NCBI GenBank assembly: GCA_030600405.1
Contig: JAUVMD010000093.1
Coordinates: forward strand, 1-6,042
Direction: 5' to 3'
Source: Nitrospirota bacterium
GTDB taxonomy: Bacteria; Nitrospinota; Nitrospinia; Nitrospinales; Nitrospinaceae
Length of the DNA: 6,042 nt
In this document: positions 1-5,333 of the stretch, in pieces
How positions within the stretch are numbered: position 1 is the stretch's first letter
Layout: each line of letters opens with the position of its first letter
Notes under the pieces: model-generated
What the model saw: only the letters and a program-made list of their open reading frames with translations
What the model was told of the DNA's origin: nothing
Database searches by the model: none
Translations under genes and position numbers: made by a program

Positions 1-12
1 ATACTTTTTCAT
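1..12 (-). CDS. Start of a downstream gene cut by the window edge (possible GDYXXLXY-type partner of the DUF2157 protein)
   Basis: Only the first four codons are visible (Met-Lys-Lys-Tyr). The ATG at 12-10 overlaps the TGA stop of the DUF2157 gene in an ATGA arrangement, and a near-perfect Shine-Dalgarno, AAAGGAGGT, lies seven bases upstream, inside the end of that gene. Together these make a real, translationally coupled start very likely, although almost none of the gene is seen. DUF2157 proteins are often followed by a membrane protein of the GDYXXLXY family; that this is such a gene is inference from context only. Confidence 0.55.
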
Positions 13-1079
13 GCGCCAACCTCCTTTAATCGGCTGCGCATCTTTTTGAAGACCGATAGCAAACCGAGTGAAAATACACTGAGGATGAAGAAGAACAGGT
101 ATTTGGGCAGGAAGTCCCACCACCAGTCGAAAAATTTGGTGTAGAGAAATATAGTGAAAAAGGTGGCGCCGATATTGGTAACTCCGGTGTAATGAAATCG
201 GATACCCATCCAGATAGCTATTCCCGCGCAAACCAATCCCAGTGTCTGGTAGATTATTTCAAGCGTGTCATTCTCCATTAACGAATAACTGCAACGTCCG
301 CAATGACCCATAACAAGAAGAGCGATGAAAATGGATAGCAGGCCCAACAGATGATAAAACCATGGAAAATTATAATATTGCTGGTGTTTGAAAATGTGAG
401 GTAAAGCCACCATGATGGCGCCGGCGATGATGAAATTTTCCGGCCGCTCGCCGAAGGAAAGCCAATAGATGCCCCAAAACGTACCCACGGTTGCCGAAAG
501 GTAACCGAGGATGCAGAGCAATCCGGCCATTAACAACAAGCGCAGTCCCAGATGATAGGCCACCAGGAGCGCCATTATTCCCCAAACAAGAAACGCTTTG
601 GGGGAAGGGGTAATGTTGAAAATGGTCCCGAGAACGTTGAGGTTCATGACAAAGCACAGGAAGGCCAGTAATCCCGCGAGCGTGGCGTAATAAAGTGTCT
701 TTTCCTTGCGCGCGGTAAACTTCATTCCCAGCAGAGCCAGTAGGGGAGCGATTATCAATATTACAATTTGCACCGAAGTAGGGATCAATCCCCAGAACCG
801 GTAAAAGAAGAAAAAGACACTGGCACACAGAGCCAATCCTCCCAGGAAGGTGAGAATCCGCATTCCCCAGGAAAGCTTTTTTTCGATGACTGAGGAATCG
901 GTATCAAACCGGTTGCTGAAGTCGTCAATCAGGAGGGAGTGGTACTGAGAGATTGAATCTTGATCCTCTTGGGATATTTCAAGGATTCCCTCGGACTTGA
1001 GAGTCGCCATCTCCCTTTGAAACGCGTGGATCCGGTCAATCCGCTGTTGCGCCTGCTCTCTATTGGGAGGATGCTCCAT
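9..1079 (-). CDS. DUF2157-type multi-pass inner-membrane protein
   Basis: This is a 356-residue protein of unknown function resembling the DUF2157 family. Residues 1-70 are soluble, charged and helical. After them come about ten hydrophobic segments (roughly 73-93, 100-118, 128-146, 162-178, 180-198, 213-229, 243-258, 276-293, 298-314, 325-344), ending in a basic tail. The stretch at 315-330 (KFFDWWWDFLPKYLFF) is the part most like the family. I chose the ATG at 1079 over an in-frame TTG ten codons earlier, because the extension is not family-like and a TATAAT box ends only seven bases before the ATG. No Shine-Dalgarno is seen before this ATG. The gene is divergent from nadC and is probably co-transcribed with the gene at the left edge. 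Family assignment is from overall pattern; no biochemical role can be stated. Confidence 0.8.
   Translation of the reverse strand: MEHPPNREQAQQRIDRIHAFQREMATLKSEGILEISQEDQDSISQYHSLLIDDFSNRFDTDSSVIEKKLSWGMRILTFLGGLALCASVFFFFYRFWGLIPTSVQIVILIIAPLLALLGMKFTARKEKTLYYATLAGLLAFLCFVMNLNVLGTIFNITPSPKAFLVWGIMALLVAYHLGLRLLLMAGLLCILGYLSATVGTFWGIYWLSFGERPENFIIAGAIMVALPHIFKHQQYYNFPWFYHLLGLLSIFIALLVMGHCGRCSYSLMENDTLEIIYQTLGLVCAGIAIWMGIRFHYTGVTNIGATFFTIFLYTKFFDWWWDFLPKYLFFFILSVFSLGLLSVFKKMRSRLKEVGA
19..27 (-). promoter_or_regulatory. Strong Shine-Dalgarno for the gene leaving the window at base 1
   Basis: On the minus strand the bases read AAAGGAGGT, seven bases before an ATG at 12-10. The site lies within the last codons of the DUF2157 gene, so the next gene is probably read from the same transcript. 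It is the main evidence that a gene starts at the window edge. Confidence 0.65.
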
Positions 1080-1086
1080 ACTTATT

Positions 1087-1114
1087 ATTATAAGACATGG
1101 ATGGTACAAACCAA
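1087..1114 (-). promoter_or_regulatory. Candidate promoter for the DUF2157 gene, possibly giving a leaderless mRNA
   Basis: Reading the minus strand, TTGGTT (1114-1109) and a consensus TATAAT (1092-1087) are separated by 16 bases. Only seven bases lie between the TATAAT and the ATG at 1079, so a transcript from this site would start at or within a base or two of the ATG. This agrees with the lack of a Shine-Dalgarno there. It is predicted from sequence only. Confidence 0.45.
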
Positions 1115-1118
1115 GGAT

Positions 1119-1153
1119 TTGTGATATTTTGTAAGATATTGTTTAATTAAGGA
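1119..1153 (+). promoter_or_regulatory. Candidate promoter and short-spaced ribosome binding site for nadC
   Basis: TTGTGA (1119-1124) and TTTAAT (1142-1147) are 17 bases apart, a fair sigma70-like match. AAGGA (1149-1153) sits only four bases before the nadC ATG at 1158. Transcription from this -10 would begin close to the ATG and remove part of that ribosome site, so either the promoter lies further upstream or the ribosome site is not used. No NadR- or NrtR-like operator could be recognised. Confidence 0.3.
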
Positions 1154-1157
1154 TTAT

Positions 1158-2000
1158 ATGACGCAAATCAACTCTCTCACAGCCGAGCAAATCGACGGAT
1201 TGGTAAAACTTGCCTTGGAGGAGGATATCGGCCCCGGTGACATCACCACCGACGGAATTTTGACACAGGATGACGTCGCTACAGCAGTGGTGACGGCCAA
1301 GGAACCCCTGGTCGTGTGCGGATTGGACATTTTCCGGAGAGTTTTTTTGCATTTGGACGCAGGTGCAAAATTTCCCGGATCGACGCTAAAAGATGGATCG
1401 GAGATCGCCGCTTATGCGGAGATCATTCAGGTAAGCGCCAAAACTTCCGCCCTGCTCATGGGAGAAAGAACCGCCCTCAATATTGTGCAACGCTTAAGCG
1501 GGATTGCCACCCTGACGCGGAAATTCGTGGATGCCGCCCAACCGGTGACCCTTCTGGATACCCGGAAAACCACCCCCGGTCTCCGGGTTTTTGAAAAATA
1601 TGCGGTCTATTGCGGAGGCGGAACCAATCACCGGTTCGGGCTGTTTGATGCCGTTTTGATCAAGGATAACCATATCAAAATAGCTGGAGGGATCACACCT
1701 GCAATCAATAGGATACGAAAGCAGTCTTCAGGTAAAATCGAGGTAGAAACCGTAAATCTGGACGAAGTCCGGGAAGCCTTGGAAATGGGTGCGGACATCA
1801 TTATGTTGGATAATATGGCGCCTGAGACCGTTAAAAAAGCCGTGGCGATGATAGATGGAAAGTCGAAAATCGAGGTTTCCGGATCTATTGGACTTGAAGG
1901 GCTGAACCGGTTCAACCGGCTGGGGATAGACGCCATTTCGGTAGGAGCCCTGACCCACTCGGCGCGGGCGGTGGATATCAGCATGAATATCAAGACCTGA
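1158..2000 (+). CDS. nadC: Nicotinate-nucleotide pyrophosphorylase, carboxylating (quinolinate phosphoribosyltransferase)
   Basis: This cytoplasmic enzyme converts quinolinate and PRPP to nicotinate mononucleotide, CO2 and pyrophosphate, the step joining de novo quinolinate synthesis to the common NAD pathway. The 280-residue protein has the usual family length and is intact. Landmarks are the N-terminal EEDIGPGDITTD (21-32), GERTALNIVQRLSG, DTRKTTPG (134-141), KYAVYCGGGTNHR (147-159), LIKDNH (167-172), the acidic strand EVE (195-197), MLDN with D218, SGSIG (241-245) and SVGALTHS (261-268). These carry the Arg, Lys and His residues that bind quinolinate and PRPP and the acidic residues that help bind Mg-PRPP. 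AAGGA precedes the ATG by four bases, and the protein begins at the expected place for the family. The gene stands alone: nadA and nadB are not in the window. It is divergent from the DUF2157 gene. Confidence 0.97.
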   Translation: MTQINSLTAEQIDGLVKLALEEDIGPGDITTDGILTQDDVATAVVTAKEPLVVCGLDIFRRVFLHLDAGAKFPGSTLKDGSEIAAYAEIIQVSAKTSALLMGERTALNIVQRLSGIATLTRKFVDAAQPVTLLDTRKTTPGLRVFEKYAVYCGGGTNHRFGLFDAVLIKDNHIKIAGGITPAINRIRKQSSGKIEVETVNLDEVREALEMGADIIMLDNMAPETVKKAVAMIDGKSKIEVSGSIGLEGLNRFNRLGIDAISVGALTHSARAVDISMNIKT

Positions 2001-2044
2001 CCCGATACGGCCAAACCCTGGCACCTCGGAGGTCCTTCTGGGTG

Positions 2045-2050
2045 TATAAT
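2045..2050 (+). promoter_or_regulatory. Candidate -10 box for the 2086 gene
   Basis: A consensus TATAAT with TG directly before it lies in the 85-bp gap after nadC, placing a transcription start near 2057 and leaving room for the ribosome site at 2073-2078. No convincing -35 was found at the normal spacing, so read-through from nadC is an equal possibility. Confidence 0.3.
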
Positions 2051-2085
2051 GACGGCTTGAGAATAATAGGGAAAAGGATAAGAGC

Positions 2086-2514
2086 ATGCCCTGCAAAGAT
2101 ACGACAGCTTTGATGACGGTCCGGGTGAATCACAATGATTTTCTGATCGATTACGATTACGCCAAGATAACGTGCGACAAGGCCATTGGCAGCGATCTGA
2201 GTTTTCACCAGTATTGCGAGGGGAAGCCTATCCAGCAAATCCTCGAATGGGAGTTTTTTCAAATTCTCCAGGATTTACAACTGCGGGAGGAGGATACCGA
2301 AAGCCAGTTTTTAGTTTATCTGGAATGGTCGGCCCTCCGGTCCGCCTTGATCCAATATCTGGGTGGGGATGAAGATGTGGATACCGAGCATTTTGAAGTT
2401 GCCTCCGTGGAATACGACGATCAGGAAGTCCAGATCATTCAGGTTATTCGTCCCAATACCGATATGCCCAAGATTCAATCCTGCTTTAAGCGCTCCCTCA
2501 ATGCATCCGGTTAA
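2086..2514 (+). CDS. Small acidic protein of unknown function
   Basis: I do not recognise this 142-residue protein. It has no signal peptide and no membrane segment, so it is probably cytoplasmic. It is acidic, with Asp/Glu clusters around residues 68-71 (REEDTE) and 94-101 (GDEDVDTEHF). Predicted alternation suggests a small alpha/beta domain: an N-terminal strand region (10-24), a helical middle (46-92) with Trp residues at 55 and 81, and strands at 103-122. Cysteines are at 3, 30, 44 and 133, without CxxC spacing. The ATG at 2086 is chosen because AAAGGA lies seven bases upstream; the next ATG, ten codons later, has no ribosome site. The frame is complete, and its stop overlaps that of the opposing DUF1566-like gene by four bases. 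The clean start and context support a real gene. Confidence 0.7.
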   Translation: MPCKDTTALMTVRVNHNDFLIDYDYAKITCDKAIGSDLSFHQYCEGKPIQQILEWEFFQILQDLQLREEDTESQFLVYLEWSALRSALIQYLGGDEDVDTEHFEVASVEYDDQEVQIIQVIRPNTDMPKIQSCFKRSLNASG

Positions 2515-2936
2515 TCCACAGGCCATAAACGTACCGGTCGAACATATCCCTGCGTGAAATCCTGATCATAAATCTGCGAAACTCCGCTTTGATAAGAAAA
2601 ATAAAATGCTCCCTGCTGATCGAACGGCAGGCACCAGGAACCGTTGCCACATTTGGGTTCAAATAAAGGGGATATATTGAGAACCTGGTTCGACCGGCCC
2701 ACCAGTTCCAATTCCGCGGAATATAAACTTTCAACCTCTTCTCTTTCCGCTATTCTCCAATCGTGAAATCCCAAATAGTCATCTTTGTTGAGTTTATCTA
2801 TGAAAGCCAGAGCCTCCTGAAAATTTATCCAGTCTTGGGCAATTTGAAAGGAATCTTTCGTGCACCAGGCCAAGCCGGTTTTATTATCCTGAATAGTGCC
2901 GTCACCATTATCCGTAAACTGGGTTTCTTGGTTCAT
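2511..2936 (-). CDS. Short DUF1566 / Lcl C-terminal domain protein
   Basis: This 141-residue protein consists of almost nothing but one DUF1566 (Lcl_C) domain. The family's opening FTDNGDGTIQDNKTGLAW is at residues 7-24 (commonly FTDNGDGTVTDNxTGLMW), the central GFHDWRIAEREEVESL at 56-71 (commonly GFSDWRLPTxxELxSL), and the closing GYVRPVR at 130-136. DUF1566 domains are usually found in secreted or surface proteins, often in tandem or attached to other domains. Here there is no signal peptide, so the protein is probably cytoplasmic or leaves by another route. Cysteines occur at 25, 96 and 102. ATG 2936 is preferred to the adjacent TTG because AAGGTGGG sits five bases before it. The function is unknown; the domain has C-type-lectin-like folding in some accounts, but no ligand can be inferred here. 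Confidence 0.85.
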   Translation of the reverse strand: MNQETQFTDNGDGTIQDNKTGLAWCTKDSFQIAQDWINFQEALAFIDKLNKDDYLGFHDWRIAEREEVESLYSAELELVGRSNQVLNISPLFEPKCGNGSWCLPFDQQGAFYFSYQSGVSQIYDQDFTQGYVRPVRLWPVD

Positions 2937-2942
2937 CAATTC

Positions 2943-2948
2943 CCACCT
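2943..2948 (-). promoter_or_regulatory. Ribosome binding site that decides the DUF1566 gene start
   Basis: The minus strand reads AGGTGG, with GGAATTG before the ATG at 2936. The TTG directly before that ATG would be only a few bases from the site, too close for efficient initiation, so the ATG is the better start. Confidence 0.5.
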
Positions 2949-3046
2949 TTTTAAATTGGAATTAATTCGCTATAGAGCCCTATAAACTATCCCATTAAAA
3001 AAAAATAGTGAAGACAAATTTTTAAGGGTGTGCCTGCCCAATAATT

Positions 3047-3137
3047 GGACTGGACGAGTTGGGAGGAATCTTATACAGTATGGCCTTCCATTTACAGGAC
3101 AAAGCGTTTGTGCAGTTTAAATAATTATATCCAGTCC
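3047..3137. repeat. 8-bp inverted repeat GGACTGGA / TCCAGTCC bracketing a minigene-sized ORF
   Basis: GGACTGGA at 3047-3054 is the exact reverse complement of TCCAGTCC at 3130-3137; allowing one mismatch the match extends by two bases on the outer side. The arms are 75 bases apart. ATAATT occurs in direct orientation near both arms (3041-3046 and 3121-3126). Between the arms is a 14-codon ORF (3080-3124) with GGGAGGA upstream at 3061-3067. It may be chance in such a short region. Confidence 0.35.
3080..3124 (+). CDS. Possible 14-codon ORF (leader peptide candidate)
   Basis: The ATG at 3080 opens a frame coding MAFHLQDKAFVQFK, followed by TAA. A good Shine-Dalgarno core, GGGAGGA, ends 12 bases upstream, which is longer than ideal. 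The ORF ends 38 bases before the pilin-like gene. It has no run of a single amino acid that would suggest classical attenuation. The frame may simply be accidental; I record it because its ribosome site is better than that of the gene after it. Confidence 0.15.
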   Translation: MAFHLQDKAFVQFK

Positions 3138-3162
3138 TATATTCGGTAGAAAAGACGGTACG

Positions 3163-3705
3163 ATGCGGGGAAATGAGACATTTTTAAAGATGGGGTTAGC
3201 CGGACTGTTTCTGAGTCCGACCCTTGCTCAAGCTTCCTGTGGTGAAGAAATCATTCGCTTGAGCCTGTATGAAGATATATCCCTGTATTCGTTGATTGCC
3301 GGGTTTGTTTTGGTTTTCGCCGCCATTTTCCTGGAAAAGAAAAAGGTTAAGTTGGGTTTGGGTGTGGCGGCGGTGCTGCCCTTTTTAGCTTGGGGTTACG
3401 TCAACTTTCTGGTGGATTACGATAAAATCCGCAAAACTATTTTTAATTATAACGTACAGGCGGAATCTACCTTGGCCAACATTGCGGAAGCACAGGAGAG
3501 GTATCAATCCGAACAAGGCAACTTTATCACCGACCTCAAGGTGCTGGAGTCGCATCTTGCCGGAGCTCACGGTATGGACGAGTGTGTGCGGATTGTTGAG
3601 TTGAACGCTTCTTTCGGCCACTGGTCCGCGGTGGCCCAGCATTACTCCAGTCCCGATACGGTACGATGGGACAGCACCAGCGGCAGTTCGTTGAAGAAGG
3701 GTTAG
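3163..3705 (+). CDS. Membrane-anchored exported protein with a pilin-like C-terminal region
   Basis: This 180-residue protein has a likely Sec signal peptide (1-24, cleavage after LAQA), two hydrophobic segments (about 41-57 and 64-84) separated by a basic loop EKKKVK, and an outer region from about 94 to the end. That region looks like the globular part of a type IV pilin or pseudopilin: a helix with AESTLANIAEAQERYQSEQG (100-119), where pilins have an alanine- and glutamate-rich helix leading into a tyrosine-containing turn, then a closing stretch around GHWSAVAQH and TVRWDSTSG (152-174) resembling the final pilin strands. It lacks a prepilin leader with G/FxxxxE processing, so it is not a normal pilin. 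The Cys at 26 is not in a proper lipobox (QASC). The ribosome site is weak (GACGG). The ATG at 3163 supplies the charged n-region of the signal peptide, supporting this start. Confidence 0.7.
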   Translation: MRGNETFLKMGLAGLFLSPTLAQASCGEEIIRLSLYEDISLYSLIAGFVLVFAAIFLEKKKVKLGLGVAAVLPFLAWGYVNFLVDYDKIRKTIFNYNVQAESTLANIAEAQERYQSEQGNFITDLKVLESHLAGAHGMDECVRIVELNASFGHWSAVAQHYSSPDTVRWDSTSGSSLKKG

Positions 3706-3729
3706 AACAGCAAGGACTTTAGGAAAAGC

Positions 3730-3742
3730 GTAAGGGCCTTAC
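3730..3742 (-). terminator. Palindrome GTAAGG-G-CCTTAC at the end of the CBS gene, possible weak terminator
   Basis: A perfect 6-bp inverted repeat around a central base overlaps the TAA stop of the CBS-domain gene and lies between two convergent genes. On the minus strand it is followed by CGCTTTTCC, a short T-run only, so it is a weak intrinsic terminator at best. Its position between converging transcripts is what suggests the role. Confidence 0.3.
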
Positions 3743-4131
3743 CCTATATCCCAGTTGGTGACGATTCTGTTCAAAGACACCATACCCACCACTTGATTAC
3801 TTTCAATCACCATTGCGTAGGAAACATTGAAGTTGGTCAACAACCGTGCGGCATAGGGCACCGGCATGCTTGCGGGAACCGATAAAACAGGCTTGGACAT
3901 GATTTCATAAACGTGGGTTTCGTGGAGTTTCCGTCTTTGCGAAATAACTTTGCGGGCGATATCTTTGAGAGTCAGGATGCCATACACATCGGATTCATCC
4001 CGAGGCTCGATCAACAGGGCGTTGAGATTTTGCTCTTTCATCATTTTGAGAGCTTCCGCAACCCGGGTGATGCCGTCGACTTTCTTAAAATAAGGCATCA
4101 TGACCTGGTTGACTAGCACAGTTTTACTCAT
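3739..4131 (-). CDS. Small protein with two CBS domains, PII/DUF1538-linked
   Basis: This 130-residue cytoplasmic protein is made almost wholly of a tandem CBS pair (a Bateman module). CBS1 spans about residues 8-65 and ends in VYGILTLKDIA (49-59), with the Asp (57) that usually contacts nucleotide ribose. CBS2 spans about 74-128 and opens with VYEIMSKPVLSVP, but ends in VGMVSLNRIV, with Asn-Arg where the Asp is expected. Such modules bind AMP, ATP, S-adenosylmethionine or related ligands and regulate enzymes and channels. The start at 4131 is chosen because GGAG lies eight bases upstream and the protein then begins at the first CBS strand; an upstream in-frame extension would run into the PII-like gene and is not domain-like. 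It lies 23 bases after the PII-like gene, last in the DUF1538 operon. A regulatory role towards the DUF1538 proteins is inference. Confidence 0.9.
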   Translation of the reverse strand: MSKTVLVNQVMMPYFKKVDGITRVAEALKMMKEQNLNALLIEPRDESDVYGILTLKDIARKVISQRRKLHETHVYEIMSKPVLSVPASMPVPYAARLLTNFNVSYAMVIESNQVVGMVSLNRIVTNWDIG

Positions 4132-4154
4132 TCCATAAACTCCAAATCCGAATC

Positions 4155-4502
4155 TTAAAAGTAATGGTCTTTGGCGTCTTTTTCCAAAATGGGAATCTGG
4201 CTCTCCATGCCAATGGCCCGGTCGACCGACCAGCAAAAAGCGATTCCATTTCCATGCTCTCCAAATTTTCCGGCCTTGTAAATGGCATCCATGATTTGAT
4301 TGGAATTAAAATCCTCGACCAGAAACAACAGCATGTCCTTTTGGGTTTCCATCGCCAAACCGAAAAAAGATTTCTGATCGCGTACGCCTTCACCCCGCGC
4401 ATTCAGAATGGTCACTCCGGTGGCACCCGCTTTTTTGGCGGCTTCGATGACCTCGTCCTGATCATCATCATTCACCAACGCCAAAATTACTTTAAAACGC
4501 AT
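4155..4502 (-). CDS. PII-like signalling protein, divergent from GlnB/GlnK
   Basis: This 115-residue protein has the length and strand-helix order of a PII trimer subunit: opening strand MRFKVILALV, helix 14-25, GATGVTILNARGEG (26-39) like the GITGMTV strand of GlnB, a T-loop-like stretch (about 37-55), strand DMLLFLVE (56-63), helix 66-78, and a B-loop-like AGKFGEHGNGIAF (77-89). It lacks the uridylylated Tyr51 of GlnB, and the region after the last strand does not carry the RxR ATP contacts. Classical nitrogen sensing is therefore unlikely, though binding of a nucleotide or another small molecule remains possible. A textbook AGGAGG (4513-4508) sits five bases before the ATG, stronger than any other site in the operon, which suggests high expression. 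PII-family proteins often control a neighbouring membrane transporter; the two DUF1538 proteins directly upstream are the obvious partners. Confidence 0.88.
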   Translation of the reverse strand: MRFKVILALVNDDDQDEVIEAAKKAGATGVTILNARGEGVRDQKSFFGLAMETQKDMLLFLVEDFNSNQIMDAIYKAGKFGEHGNGIAFCWSVDRAIGMESQIPILEKDAKDHYF

Positions 4503-4520
4503 AGCAACCTCCTAAGGGTT

Positions 4521-5330
4521 TCATTTTATTGCCGAATCAGGCACCCTTGAGAAAAATCGTTCTTGGATCATAGCATACGCCAAAACGCTTATCATAGGGA
4601 AAAGAGAGGCGAACGCGATCAGTCCGAAGCCGTCCAACAAAAGCGAACTGCCGGGAACATTCGATGCCAATCCCAATGCCAATGCCACCAGCAGCGGCAC
4701 AGTAACCGTAGAGGTTGTCACCCCGCCGGAATCATAAGCCAGAGGAACGATGAACTTGGGTGCAAAATAAGTTTGAATCATGAGAATCACATAACCGGTG
4801 ACGATGTAATAGTGAATCGGACTGCCTTCAATAATACGAAATACCCCTAGCGCCACGCCGACTCCCACGCCAAACGCGACCGCTATTCGCAGGCCCAATG
4901 TGGAAATGGCTCCGGTGGAAATTTCTTTTGCTTTTAATGCGACGGCGATTAAAGCCGGCTCCGCCAAAGTGGTCGAAAACCCGATCAGAAATCCAAATAA
5001 AATCACTTCGAAATAATACTCCGCTCCAATGCGTTTTTCATCCGTTAAGGAATCCAGAGTAAAGGAGTCGCCCATCAGGAATTGCGGATCGGAAAGTTGT
5101 TGTGCCATGGATGTGCCCAAAGGAAAGATACATTCCTTCAGTCCGACAATAAACACGGCTAACCCAAACACGACCATTCCCATCCCCGTTAACATTTTTT
5201 TCCAGTGCGGCAGTCCCTTGCGAATGACCCCCCATTGAAAAAACGCGAACACCAGAATAATCGGCAAAATATCCATCATGGTGTCGGATAGCGATTCGTA
5301 AATAATGTCGAGATAATTAAGTTCTTCCAT
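4521..5330 (-). CDS. DUF1538 integral membrane protein, complete
   Basis: This 269-residue inner-membrane protein contains both halves of the DUF1538 domain. The N-terminal half (DILPIILVFAFFQ at 20-32, a second span near 47-63, then FPLG at 69-72) is followed by a linker about 35 residues long. The C-terminal half carries LIGFSTTLAEPAL (115-127), spans near 145-163 and 173-188, FAPK at 189-192, AYDSGGVTTSTVTVP (198-212) and DGFGLIAFASLFP (233-245). Acidic and small polar residues inside membrane segments suggest a substrate or ion path, but no substrate is known to me. The ATG is three bases after the stop of the preceding frame, so coupling is likely, and the next gene (PII-like) begins 18 bases on. 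It is clearly paralogous to the split DUF1538 protein upstream. A transport role is inference from topology and neighbours. Confidence 0.9.
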   Translation of the reverse strand: MEELNYLDIIYESLSDTMMDILPIILVFAFFQWGVIRKGLPHWKKMLTGMGMVVFGLAVFIVGLKECIFPLGTSMAQQLSDPQFLMGDSFTLDSLTDEKRIGAEYYFEVILFGFLIGFSTTLAEPALIAVALKAKEISTGAISTLGLRIAVAFGVGVGVALGVFRIIEGSPIHYYIVTGYVILMIQTYFAPKFIVPLAYDSGGVTTSTVTVPLLVALALGLASNVPGSSLLLDGFGLIAFASLFPMISVLAYAMIQERFFSRVPDSAIK

Positions 5331-5333
5331 AGT

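Larger units (their letters stand above)
2940..3162. other. AT-rich divergent intergenic region without a recognised gene
   Basis: This 223-bp region separates the DUF1566-like gene from the pilin-like gene and should hold both promoters. I see a short inverted repeat TATAG-AGCC-CTATA (2971-2984) and an AT-rich potential hairpin in which CCC(A)TTAAAAA (2991-3001) pairs with TTTTTAAGGG (3019-3028). A longer-range inverted repeat (3047-3054 with 3130-3137) and a 14-codon ORF are listed separately. Several -10-like hexamers occur (for example TATATT at 3138-3143), but none has a good -35 at proper spacing. No tRNA, riboswitch or known small RNA is recognised. Confidence 0.5.

Noticed and set aside
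370..828. Long open frame overlapping the DUF2157 gene
   Set aside because: It lies entirely within a well-supported membrane protein gene and is rich in Arg, His and Gly with no domain pattern; a frame shadow.
1080..1109. TTG start ten codons upstream for the DUF2157 gene
   Set aside because: The extension covers the TATAAT box, has no ribosome site, and adds residues with no family look.
2024..2034. ACCTC-G-GAGGT after nadC as a terminator
   Set aside because: The stem is short with almost no loop and is not followed by a T-run.
1628..2096. Minus-strand open frames across the end of nadC
   Set aside because: They are antisense to the conserved C-terminal motifs of nadC, have no ribosome sites and show no recognisable protein.
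4132..4236. N-terminal extension of the CBS-domain gene to a start at 4236
   Set aside because: The extra 35 residues lie over the end of the PII-like gene, are rich in Arg, Gly and His and unlike a CBS protein, while the ATG at 4131 has a GGAG at good spacing and starts at the first domain.
4164..4550. Plus-strand open frame across the PII-like gene
   Set aside because: It is antisense to a clear PII-like protein with a strong ribosome site and has no domain character of its own.
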